Part shown: positions 17,524 to 25,125 of the stretch, in pieces
How positions within the stretch are numbered: position 1 is the stretch's first letter
How the letters are laid out: each line of letters opens with the position of its first letter
Assembly: GCA_017503575.1 (NCBI GenBank)
Contig: JAFVSV010000059.1
Span: forward strand, 1 to 40,891
Origin: Alistipes sp.
GTDB lineage: Bacteria > Bacteroidota > Bacteroidia > Bacteroidales > Rikenellaceae
DNA length: 40,891 bases
Direction of reading: 5' to 3'
Translations under genes and position numbers: made by a program
The notes under the pieces: generated by a model
Told to the model about the DNA's origin: nothing
The model's database searches: none
Seen by the model: only the letters and a program-made list of their open reading frames with translations

Positions 17524-18969
17524 TTAACCCACCGAGCCCTCGAGGCTTATAGAGAGTAGCTTCTGTGCCTCAACGGCAAACTCCATAGGTAGCTTCGAGA
17601 GCACCTCACGAGCATAGCCATTGACAATCAAGCCCACAGCATCCTCCGCCGAGAGACCTCGCTGCTGGCAGTAGAAGAGCTGCTCCTCGGATATCTTCGA
17701 TGTTGTAGCCTCATGCTCCAATACAGCCGATGGGTTTGCATTCTTTATCACAGGGAAGGTGTGAGCACCACACTTATCACCTATGAGCAACGAGTCGCAC
17801 TGCGAGTAGTTACGCGCATTATCCGCACCCTTGGCAACCTGCACAAGGCCACGATAGGCATTCTGCGAACGACCTGCCGAGATACCCTTCGACACGATAC
17901 GCGAGCGGGTATTCTTGCCCAAGTGTATCATCTTCGTGCCAGTATCTGCCTGCTGGAAGTTATTGGTCATCGCCACCGAGTAGAACTCGCCCGACGAGTT
18001 ATCACCAAGGAGCACACAGCTTGGATACTTCCATGTTATTGCTGAGCCCGTCTCCACCTGTGTCCACGACAGGTGAGCGCCCTGCTTGCATAGGCCTCGC
18101 TTGGTAACGAAGTTATAGATACCACCCCTACCCTCCTTATCGCCAGGATACCAGTTCTGCACCGTTGAGTACTTCACATCGGCATCCTTCTCAACGACAA
18201 TCTCCACGACGGCAGCATGTAGTTGGTTCTCGTCGCGTCGTGGCGCAGTACAGCCCTCGAGGTAGCTTACATACGCACCCTCATCGGCAACGATAAGCGT
18301 GCGCTCAAACTGACCCGTGCCCTGAGCATTTATACGGAAGTATGTCGACAGCTCCATAGGACAGCGCACACCCTTGGGGATGTAGCAGAACGAGCCATCA
18401 GAGAATACCGCGGCATTAAGTGCTGCGTAGAAGTTATCGGTATATGGCACCACCGAGCCAAGATACTTCTTGATGAGTTCGGGGTGCTCCTTTATGGCCT
18501 CCGAGATAGAGCAGAAGATAATGCCCTTCTCGGCAAGTGTATCACGGAACGTAGTCTTGACCGACACCGAGTCCATAACGGCATCGACCGCGACACCCGC
18601 CAAGGCCATCTGCTCCTCGAGCGGAATACCCAGCTTATCGAAGGTACGCTTCAACTCGGGATCTACCTCGTCCATCGAGTTCAGCTTCTTGGTCTGCTTT
18701 GGTGCAGCGTAGTATATCACATCCTGGAAGTCTATCTCTGGAATATCGAGGTGCGCCCAATTAGGATGTTTCATTGTTAGCCAATGACGGTACGCCTTGA
18801 GGCGACGCTCCAGCATCCACTCAGGCTCGCCCTTCTTCTGCGAGATAAGGCGGATGACCTCCTCCGACAAGCCACGACCAATGGTCTCGGTCTCGATGTC
18901 GGTGACGAAGCCATATTTATAGTCGCTCGTTTCGAGCTCTTGTAGTATATTTTGATTATCTTTTCCCAT
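17524..18969 (-). CDS. sufB: SufB, Fe-S assembly scaffold
   Basis: Main scaffold subunit on which the cluster forms. 481 residues, full length for the family. Seen: [20 protein letters not shown] in the beta-helix, [20 protein letters not shown], and [20 protein letters not shown], where the conserved Cys used for sulfur transfer lies. First gene of the sufBCDS operon, with the promoter at 18990-19020. Confidence 0.97.
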   Translation of the reverse strand: MGKDNQNILQELETSDYKYGFVTDIETETIGRGLSEEVIRLISQKKGEPEWMLERRLKAYRHWLTMKHPNWAHLDIPEIDFQDVIYYAAPKQTKKLNSMDEVDPELKRTFDKLGIPLEEQMALAGVAVDAVMDSVSVKTTFRDTLAEKGIIFCSISEAIKEHPELIKKYLGSVVPYTDNFYAALNAAVFSDGSFCYIPKGVRCPMELSTYFRINAQGTGQFERTLIVADEGAYVSYLEGCTAPRRDENQLHAAVVEIVVEKDADVKYSTVQNWYPGDKEGRGGIYNFVTKRGLCKQGAHLSWTQVETGSAITWKYPSCVLLGDNSSGEFYSVAMTNNFQQADTGTKMIHLGKNTRSRIVSKGISAGRSQNAYRGLVQVAKGADNARNYSQCDSLLIGDKCGAHTFPVIKNANPSAVLEHEATTSKISEEQLFYCQQRGLSAEDAVGLIVNGYAREVLSKLPMEFAVEAQKLLSISLEGSVG

Positions 18970-18989
18970 CTGTTTATAATAATAGTGCG

Positions 18990-19020
18990 CAAATGTAGCA
19001 AAAAATATTCATATTAGCAA
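18990..19020 (-). promoter_or_regulatory. Promoter of the suf operon
   Basis: Read on the minus strand, TTG (complement of 19018-19020), 20 nt, then TACATTTG (complement of 18990-18997). The -7 box ends 20 bases before the sufB ATG. No obvious Fe-S regulator site could be recognised. Confidence 0.75.
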
Positions 19021-19238
19021 TCATTCAAACGCCAATTAGCAATCATTAATAATTATACCATTATAACCAATTCGTATACCCCGATTTACCACGATTGCAA
19101 CTTCCAACAAATCACCTCAAAAACATGTTTCATACAGTAATCCCGAGGGTTTATACAATAGCCCTCGATATGTTTGCAATGGCGATGCACAAGCCGTACC
19201 GTTGTCATAGCAAACAACACCAAAAACGGAGCAATACT

Positions 19239-20477
19239 ATGAAAAAGCGCAACAACAAAATCTCTGTTGGCGACATCCAGCAGCCATTAGCCCAATCGAA
19301 CACGAAGGCATTTCGAGCTCTCATTCTATTTGTCATGAGCACCATATTAGGCACATTCACTTCATTTGGCATGAACAGCCTCTATCTCGACGCATCAAAA
19401 CCATCGAGCGACAACACGATTGTCTATACCGCTACTGCGAAGATTAGTCCCAAGCTGTGGGGCTTTGATCCCTACAACAGCAAGTACAAAGACCCTGACT
19501 GCGACTTTCAAGTAGTTAGCCACACCTACAATAGTGCCACGGGACAAGGCATGATAGTCCTAAACAAACCAATCAAGGTTATAGCCGTTGGCGCATTCGC
19601 CAAGTGCGAGGCACTGACAAACATCACCATTCCGAGCAGTGTCACAACAATCAAAAATGGTGCGTTTACTTGCTCGGGACTCGAGCGTATATACATCCCC
19701 GACACTGTCACGGAGATAGGCCGAGGAGCATTTATGAGGTGTCGACAACTCAAGGAGGCGAGGCTACCAGAGGATATCACATATATCCCCAGACAGCTAT
19801 TCTACCATTGTGAAAGTTTGGTGAGTTTCACCATACCCGATGGTGTCACAGAGATTGGCAGCATGGCATTCTTTGGCTGCAAATCACTCAAACAGATAGA
19901 TATCCCAGATAATGTAACAGAGATTGATGACAACGCCTTTATATGGTGTATCTCGATGGAGAGATTTTCAGGCAAGTATGCCACCGATGATGGATGCGTC
20001 CTAATCAAAGATGGATCTCTTCTCGCATTTGCCAACGGCAGAGCGCTTGAGTCGTACACAATACCCAGTGAGGTCATCAAAATATGTGACTGCGCTATAT
20101 GGAACAGTCATATCTCGTCGATTACATTAGGTAAAAACATCACATACATTGGATGTCAGGGCATCAACTGCAACAATATAAAAACAGTATACTGCGATAT
20201 AACGACCCCGCCAACCACCATTAAGGGCAGTTATCACCGCCACCATTTAGAGCCGGATGGTGATGAGTATTTCGAGTCGGCACCCTATATAGACCTTCAT
20301 CTCGCCATAAACTACATATACGCATGGAGAGGGTTAGGAGAGAAGCGCGCAGCAGGACATCCAAATTATGACGAAGAGTTCACCATTTACATCCCTCAAG
20401 GCACTATCGAACAATACAAATCAGCAGAGGGATGGCGCAGTTATTCTGACTATTATGTCGAGACGAGCGACATGTAA
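19239..20477 (+). CDS. BspA-type leucine-rich repeat protein
   Basis: 412 residues from the ATG at 19239, chosen because GGAG lies 8 bases upstream and because the preceding in-frame codons look non-coding. Near residues 29-49 a hydrophobic segment (ALILFVMSTILGTFTSFGM) could be a signal peptide or anchor with a long charged N-region. Residues ~95-300 hold BspA/LRR_5 units with the pattern (I/L)TIPxxVTxIxxxAFxxC: SSVTTIKNGAF, DTVTEIGRGAF, DGVTEIGSMAF, DNVTEIDDNAF. Such proteins are surface adhesins or interaction proteins in Bacteroidales. The closing part (EFTIYIPQGTIEQYKSAEGW) is the usual end cap of this family. Confidence 0.85.
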   Translation: MKKRNNKISVGDIQQPLAQSNTKAFRALILFVMSTILGTFTSFGMNSLYLDASKPSSDNTIVYTATAKISPKLWGFDPYNSKYKDPDCDFQVVSHTYNSATGQGMIVLNKPIKVIAVGAFAKCEALTNITIPSSVTTIKNGAFTCSGLERIYIPDTVTEIGRGAFMRCRQLKEARLPEDITYIPRQLFYHCESLVSFTIPDGVTEIGSMAFFGCKSLKQIDIPDNVTEIDDNAFIWCISMERFSGKYATDDGCVLIKDGSLLAFANGRALESYTIPSEVIKICDCAIWNSHISSITLGKNITYIGCQGINCNNIKTVYCDITTPPTTIKGSYHRHHLEPDGDEYFESAPYIDLHLAINYIYAWRGLGEKRAAGHPNYDEEFTIYIPQGTIEQYKSAEGWRSYSDYYVETSDM

Positions 20478-20502
20478 TATATCCTCGCAACAAATGATAG
20501 AT

Positions 20503-20534
20503 GAGTCTGTCGGACACCATCGTTCGGCAGGCTC
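20503..20534 (+). terminator. Terminator-like hairpin after the LRR gene
   Basis: GAGTCTGTCGGAC at 20503-20515 pairs with GTTCGGCAGGCTC at 20522-20534, mostly Watson-Crick with G-U wobbles, followed by a weak T-rich TATTATTTAT. Confidence 0.5.
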
Positions 20535-20579
20535 TATTATTTATACCCAGCGCATGGTAAAATATATTGTCGATTTTGT

Positions 20580-20610
20580 TTGCATTTAGAATAAATGTTT
20601 CGTAATTTTG
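20580..20610 (+). promoter_or_regulatory. Promoter of mdh
   Basis: TTG at 20580-20582, 20 nt, TAATTTTG at 20603-20610: a full match to the Bacteroidetes promoter pattern, about 60 bases before the mdh start. Confidence 0.8.
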
Positions 20611-20672
20611 CGAGGATATTTGCACAAGACGCACATTATAAATTATAACATAACTTAAAAACTATTATCATT

Positions 20673-21665
20673 ATGGCTTTTCTAACAAACGACAAGCTCG
20701 TTATCGTCGGTGCTGCCGGCATGATCGGTTCTAACATGGTTCAGTCTGCACTTATGATGAACCTCACATCTAACATCTGCCTTTACGATGTATTCTCACC
20801 AGAGGGTGTTGCCGAGGAGATGCGCCAGAGCGGCTTCGACAATGTGAACATCACAGCAACAACTGACGTAGCTGAGGCTTTCAAGGATGCTAAGTACATC
20901 ATCTCTTCAGGTGGTGCACCTCGTAAGGAGGGTATGACTCGTGAGGACCTTTTGAAGGGTAACTGCGAGATCGCCGAGCAGCTTGGTAAGAACATCAAGA
21001 CATACTGCCCCGATGTTAAGCATGTCGTTATCATCTTCAACCCTGCTGACCTTACTGGTCTTGTAACATTGCTCTACTCTGGTTTGAAGCCAGGTCAAGT
21101 TACCACACTCGCAGGCCTTGACACAACACGTCTCAAGAGCGCACTTGCAAAGAAGTTTGGCGTAATGCAGAGCGAGATCGAGGGTTGCGCAACATACGGT
21201 GGCCACGGCGAGCAGATGGCAGTATTCGGTAGCGCAGTGAAGGTTAGTGGTCGCAAGCTCACCGACATCATCGGCACCGAGGAGTTCCCTGCCGAGGAGT
21301 GGGAGCAGATGAAGAAGGATGTAACACAGGGTGGTGCAGCTATCATCAAGCTTCGTGGTCGTTCATCATTCCAGAGCCCATCATACCTCTCTGTTGAGAT
21401 GATTCGCTCGGTGATGGGTGGCGAGCCTTTCCGCTTCCCTGCTGGCACATACGTTTCTAACGAGAAGTACAACCACATCATGATGGCTATGGATACTGTT
21501 CTCGACCAGAACGGTTGCTCATACAAGATGCCTGTTGGCACCGAGGAGGAGATTGCAAAGCTCGACGCTTCATACGCTCACCTCTGCAAGATGCGTGACG
21601 AGTTGGTAACATTGGGTATCGTTCCTGCTATCGAGGAGTGGTCGAAGATTAACCCCAACCTTTAA
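20673..21665 (+). CDS. mdh: Malate dehydrogenase
   Basis: Interconverts malate and oxaloacetate with NAD(H), on the fumarate/succinate fermentation route of Bacteroidales. 330 residues with the Rossmann motif VIVGAAGMIGSN (about 10-21), substrate-binding Arg in GGAPRKEGMTREDL, FNPADLTG, the LDTTRL motif and the catalytic His in YGGHGEQM. Codon choice is richer in CGT, GCT and TCT than in neighbouring genes, as expected for a highly expressed gene; serC at the window end shares this bias. Confidence 0.95.
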   Translation: MAFLTNDKLVIVGAAGMIGSNMVQSALMMNLTSNICLYDVFSPEGVAEEMRQSGFDNVNITATTDVAEAFKDAKYIISSGGAPRKEGMTREDLLKGNCEIAEQLGKNIKTYCPDVKHVVIIFNPADLTGLVTLLYSGLKPGQVTTLAGLDTTRLKSALAKKFGVMQSEIEGCATYGGHGEQMAVFGSAVKVSGRKLTDIIGTEEFPAEEWEQMKKDVTQGGAAIIKLRGRSSFQSPSYLSVEMIRSVMGGEPFRFPAGTYVSNEKYNHIMMAMDTVLDQNGCSYKMPVGTEEEIAKLDASYAHLCKMRDELVTLGIVPAIEEWSKINPNL

Positions 21666-21678
21666 TCTTTTGTGATAA

Positions 21679-21755
21679 GGCAGCATCTACTGCCGCTCGA
21701 TAAAAGTAAATGCGGATGGGCTGTACTCGGTGTACCGCTCATTCGTATTTCTTTT
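21679..21755 (+). other. Structured 3' region of mdh
   Basis: Two hairpins follow the mdh stop. The first is GGCAG-CATCTA-CTGCC (21679-21694). The second is a long stem of about 19 pairs, 21702-21706 plus 21708-21721 against 21737-21755, with three G-U pairs that work only in plus-strand RNA and a 15-nt apical part holding GTAC..GTAC. There is no U run after it, so it may be a processed 3' end or structured RNA rather than a simple terminator. Confidence 0.5.
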
Positions 21756-21804
21756 ACTGGGCGTTGTACCTACTACCTTCTAACATCTAAAACTTATCGA
21801 ACAA

Positions 21805-22158
21805 ATGAAAATAGCAATACCCACACGCGATGGGCATGTGGATGACCACTTTGGTCACTGTGCCTACTATACAATATACGAGATTGAGGATAAGAAGATA
21901 GTTGCTACCTCGCGTCTCGACTCGCCCGAAGGTTGCGGCTGCAAATCGAACATAGCATCGGTAATGGAGGAGATGGGCATCAGCGTGATGCTCGCAGGCA
22001 ACATGGGTGAGGGTGCCAAGAACAAGTTAGAGGCACACAATATCAAGGTAATTCGTGGTTGCAAGGGTGATATCTCGGCCGTCATTCAGGGCTATATCCT
22101 CGGCTTTGTGATGGACTCGGGCGTAGGTTGCGACCACCACGAGTGCCACAACCATTAG
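21805..22158 (+). CDS. NifX/NifB-type (Fe-Mo cofactor-binding family) small protein
   Basis: 117 residues of the dinitrogenase iron-molybdenum cofactor-binding domain family: MKIAIPTRDGHVDDHFGHCAYY at the N terminus (quoted in part; His and Gly positions match), EGCGCKSN, and MLAGNMGEGAKNKLEAHNIKV in the second half. Outside nitrogen fixers, such single-domain proteins are common in anaerobes and are thought to handle metal clusters. The C terminus GCDHHECHNH is an added Cys/His-rich tail likely to bind metal. No nif genes are present, so a role in nitrogen fixation is not supported. Confidence 0.82.
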   Translation: MKIAIPTRDGHVDDHFGHCAYYTIYEIEDKKIVATSRLDSPEGCGCKSNIASVMEEMGISVMLAGNMGEGAKNKLEAHNIKVIRGCKGDISAVIQGYILGFVMDSGVGCDHHECHNH

Positions 22159-22173
22159 CAGAGATAGGCTACA

Positions 22174-22692
22174 CTACATGAACGAGAGTAACACCACGTT
22201 GCTCTCGTTTTTAAGTATCTCATCTACTCGGCGCATCATGCGAGTGGATAACACAGGACAGCCCCAGCTACCCACCGTAGCAAGGGGGTATATCGGAAAC
22301 GAAGGGGTATACCTCCAGCCATGAAGCACCACACATCTACTACGCAGATTGCTATTTGTCTCATCCAAGCCATCCAGCCTATACGCCACGCCATAGCGAC
22401 CCTCGTAGCGCTCGGCAACCAACGCCCTGCCGAGGCTCGACAGATGCGAGCCATCTTCGTTCGACACCTTGGCATACGACGAGCGAACATGCGACTTCCA
22501 AGAGCCGCTACCATGTGACACAGGAGAGCACAATAGGGCACATTGCTGCTCGAAGTTCCACACAACAAAGCGACAACGACCCGAGTGACGCGACAAGTCG
22601 ACGAAGAGGGCTACTCGACAATTATAGCCATTACCTCTACAATAGTCGAGCAACTCATCGGCACGCGCCGCCACCCTACTCTGCAAACTCAT
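22174..22692 (-). CDS. L,D-transpeptidase-like (YkuD-type) protein without signal peptide
   Basis: 172 residues of the 'murein L,D-transpeptidase catalytic domain' family: FVVWNFEQQCALLCSPVSHG, then SNEDGSHLSSLG, VVLHGW, and the nucleophile motif SWGCPVLS. Family members that act on peptidoglycan normally have an export signal, but this ORF begins MSLQSRVAARADELLDYC, hydrophilic, and has no upstream in-frame start. Its start overlaps the end of the sirtuin gene by 17 bases, so it is cotranscribed and probably translationally coupled. A cytoplasmic function or loss of the signal by rearrangement are both possible. Confidence 0.75.
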   Translation of the reverse strand: MSLQSRVAARADELLDYCRGNGYNCRVALFVDLSRHSGRCRFVVWNFEQQCALLCSPVSHGSGSWKSHVRSSYAKVSNEDGSHLSSLGRALVAERYEGRYGVAYRLDGLDETNSNLRSRCVVLHGWRYTPSFPIYPLATVGSWGCPVLSTRMMRRVDEILKNESNVVLLSFM

Positions 22693-23383
22693 GGCGTAGC
22701 TGCTCTACGAGTTGTGGCACACCAACGGCACCACGCTCCTTGATATGCGTCAGCGGATTGCGAATCATCGCTGTATCGGGGGTTCCTGGGTCGACAAGAT
22801 ATATTGGCACCTTACGGTCGCGCACATAGTAGACCAACGACGCCGCAGGATAGACAGCCAACGAGGTACCCACAACGATAAGTATATCTGCAGCCGCAAC
22901 TATACGGCATGCGGGGTCGAACATTGGCACCGACTCACCGAAGAAGACAATATGTGGTCGCAACAGAGCACCATCCTCGCCGCGTGCATCCAACGACTGT
23001 TCCCACCCATCGTTGATGTCGTAGACAAGCTCTGGGTTACGCTCCGAGCGTAGCTTCATAAGCTCGCCATGGAGGTGTACCACGCGTGTTGAGCCAGCCT
23101 GCTCGTGCAGGTTATCCACATTCTGCGTAATTACGGTAACATCTGCCCACTCCTCCATTGAGGCGATAGCATAGTGGCCAGCATTAGGCCTCTTTGTAAG
23201 CGACTCACGGCGACGCAGGTTATAGAACTCTATGACCTTGGCACGATTTAGGCGTAGGGCCTCGGGGGTGCACACCTCCTCGACACGATAGTTTGCCCAC
23301 AGACCATCGGCATCGCGGAACGTGGCAATACCGCTATCGGCACTCACACCGGCGCCCGTAAATACAACAATTCTCCTCTTCAT
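22676..23383 (-). CDS. Sirtuin, NAD-dependent protein deacylase (SIRT5-like, no zinc cysteines)
   Basis: 235 residues from the ATG giving MKRRIVVFTGAGVSADSG. Sirtuin motifs: GAGVSADSGIATFRD, TQNVDNLHEQAG, catalytic His in HLHGE, and GTSLAVYPAASL. FYNLRRR near 54 carries the Tyr and Arg that in SIRT5/CobB recognise succinyl or malonyl lysine, so desuccinylase activity is plausible. The four zinc-binding Cys that normally follow HLHGE are all absent (the segment from LMKLRSERNP to RPHIVFFGE has none), a feature I believe is shared by other Bacteroidales homologues. Confidence 0.88.
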   Translation of the reverse strand: MKRRIVVFTGAGVSADSGIATFRDADGLWANYRVEEVCTPEALRLNRAKVIEFYNLRRRESLTKRPNAGHYAIASMEEWADVTVITQNVDNLHEQAGSTRVVHLHGELMKLRSERNPELVYDINDGWEQSLDARGEDGALLRPHIVFFGESVPMFDPACRIVAAADILIVVGTSLAVYPAASLVYYVRDRKVPIYLVDPGTPDTAMIRNPLTHIKERGAVGVPQLVEQLRHEFAE

Positions 23384-23431
23384 AAAATACAGCATTTAGT
23401 ACTCAAAGGTACAAAAAAATATGATACAAGG

Positions 23432-23461
23432 TTGCGAATTTGGGCAAAGTTGTTAACTTTG
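23432..23461 (+). promoter_or_regulatory. Promoter of the symporter gene
   Basis: TTG at 23432-23434, 19 nt, TAACTTTG at 23454-23461. A minus-strand TACCTTTG (complement of 23404-23411) lies about 20 bases before the sirtuin ATG, so the two divergent genes share this short gap. Confidence 0.75.
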
Positions 23462-23482
23462 TATTAAAATATAGATTTTAGG

Positions 23483-24979
23483 ATGAAAAAGCTACTCAAG
23501 AATTTAGGTGTTTGGATACTAATAGCGATGGTTATTGGTATTATTGCTGGCGTTGTGATGGGTTCCGAGGCATCGGCATTTAAGCCATTAGGCGACCTCT
23601 TTATACAACTTATTAAGATGTTGGTTGTACCCTTGGTACTGGTATCCATCATCAGCGGTGCGGCATCGCTTGGCGAGACCAAGTCGGCAGGTCTTGTAGG
23701 CGGAATAAGCATTGCCTATATGATGCTTACAACGCTCGTCTCGATTATTGTCGCCATACTTCTTGCCGTTATCTTCCAGCCAGGAAAGGGCATTGATAAC
23801 GACGCCTTTATTTCTAAAGAGAAGGAGTATGTAGCCGAGAATAACGAAGAGATATTCATTGATGTCGAGATGGGCTCGGCAACGCAGACAACACTTGAGT
23901 TTAGCGTCGAGACAAGCGGCATCGAGAGTGCCAAGTGGCTAACATACAAGGAGGGCGACAAGGCGCCATCTATAAACGAGGTCGTAGCACTCGGCAACAG
24001 CATCGACCTTGAAAAGAGCGAGCCTATCTTAGCAGACGACCTTGATGCTGGCACTAAGTATTGTGTTGTTGTAGCGGCAACGACAGCCGACCAACAGAGA
24101 GTCATAACCAAGCCTCTGGATAACACCACACTGACGCCACCCATGGGCTTCTGGGATACGGTTATAGAGATGATTCCCGAGAACCCCGTAAAGGCCCTTA
24201 CGGATGGCAACATTCTTCAGATTATCGTCTTCGGCCTCTTCCTCGGCTTCGGCATTTCAGCACTCGCACAAGATAAGCGTCGCAAGGTTGTTGGCGGCCT
24301 AAACATCATCCTCGAGGCACTCATCTGGTGCATCGGCAAGGTGATGATTGTAGCGCCATTCGGCGTCTTCGGTCTTATTGCAGATGCTACGGGTACATTT
24401 GGCATCGGCATGTTGGGGCAGTTAGCAAATGTACTATGGCTCGACCTATTGGCAGTAGCTATCATTGGTCTTGGTCTGTATCCACTAACCATAGCGTTGT
24501 TCTCGCGCGTGCCGCTTAAAAGCTACTTCCGTGCGATGATAAAGCCTCAGGTGGTATCGTTCTCGACAGCCTCATCACTCGCCACCCTACCGGTAAACAT
24601 GGAGGCGTGCGACGAGATGGGTATCTCAAAGCAGACATCGGGTTTCGTCCTACCGTTGGGCGCCACTATCAACATGTCTGGTAACGCCATCTACTATGCG
24701 CTACTTGCCATATTCTTTGCGCAGTTCTACGGCATTGAGCTCGGCATGGCGGAGTATGTGTCAATAGCTATCGTATGTACACTCGGTGCCATTGGTCAGG
24801 CTGGCGTCCCTGGCCCTACGCTCCTTGCCGCTGCCGTATTGGTTGCCGCAGGCATACCTCTCGAGGGTCTACCACTATTCTACGCCCTCGATAGAATCTT
24901 CGACATGATACGCACCACGCTCAACATCACGGGCGATGCAGCGTGTGCTGCCGTAGTTGACAGGTTTGTCAAGAAGTAA
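23483..24979 (+). CDS. Dicarboxylate/amino acid:cation symporter with inserted external domain
   Basis: 498-residue DAACS-family (glutamate/aspartate/dicarboxylate) transporter, versus about 400-440 usually. Family motifs: LGDLFIQLIKMLVVPLVL (about 36-53), SSLATLPVNMEACDEMG, GATINMSGNAIYYALLAIFF, and GVPGPTLLAAAVLVAAGIP with NITGDAACAAVVDRF at the end. Between TM3 and TM4, residues ~105-218 form an extra segment of about 110 residues, beta-rich and hydrophilic, with SIDLEKSEPILADDLDAGTKYCVVVAATT, which resembles the last strands of fibronectin-III-like modules of Bacteroidetes surface proteins (quoted in parts). By topology it should face outward. Function of the insert is unknown. Confidence 0.88.
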   Translation: MKKLLKNLGVWILIAMVIGIIAGVVMGSEASAFKPLGDLFIQLIKMLVVPLVLVSIISGAASLGETKSAGLVGGISIAYMMLTTLVSIIVAILLAVIFQPGKGIDNDAFISKEKEYVAENNEEIFIDVEMGSATQTTLEFSVETSGIESAKWLTYKEGDKAPSINEVVALGNSIDLEKSEPILADDLDAGTKYCVVVAATTADQQRVITKPLDNTTLTPPMGFWDTVIEMIPENPVKALTDGNILQIIVFGLFLGFGISALAQDKRRKVVGGLNIILEALIWCIGKVMIVAPFGVFGLIADATGTFGIGMLGQLANVLWLDLLAVAIIGLGLYPLTIALFSRVPLKSYFRAMIKPQVVSFSTASSLATLPVNMEACDEMGISKQTSGFVLPLGATINMSGNAIYYALLAIFFAQFYGIELGMAEYVSIAIVCTLGAIGQAGVPGPTLLAAAVLVAAGIPLEGLPLFYALDRIFDMIRTTLNITGDAACAAVVDRFVKK

Positions 24980-24999
24980 CATCACAAACAGAGACAAGT

Positions 25000-25035
25000 A
25001 ATCCGTTGTGGCATAGGGTCGCAACGGATTATTTT
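25000..25035 (+). terminator. Terminator with CATAGGG loop after the symporter
   Basis: AATCCGTTG at 25000-25008 pairs with CAACGGATT at 25022-25030 around the loop TGGCATAGGGTCG, followed by ATTTTTG. Besides acting as a terminator, its loop has the same CATAGGG heptamer as the intergenic inverted repeats at 84-327 and 27580-27624. Confidence 0.8.
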
Positions 25036-25049
25036 TGTGCCGCAACTCA

Positions 25050-25079
25050 TTGAACTTCACAAAAAAGTTCGTAACTTTG
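25050..25079 (+). promoter_or_regulatory. Promoter of the GH3 gene
   Basis: TTG at 25050-25052, 19 nt, TAACTTTG at 25072-25079; the start codon lies at 25126. Confidence 0.8.
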
Positions 25080-25125
25080 AGCTATATTGCGTTCGCAAAC
25101 AACTATTAACATAAAACAGATAGGT

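Noticed and set aside
21805..22158. Evidence of nitrogen fixation from the NifX/NifB-type protein
   Set aside because: The family is widespread outside nitrogen fixers and no nif structural genes are present.
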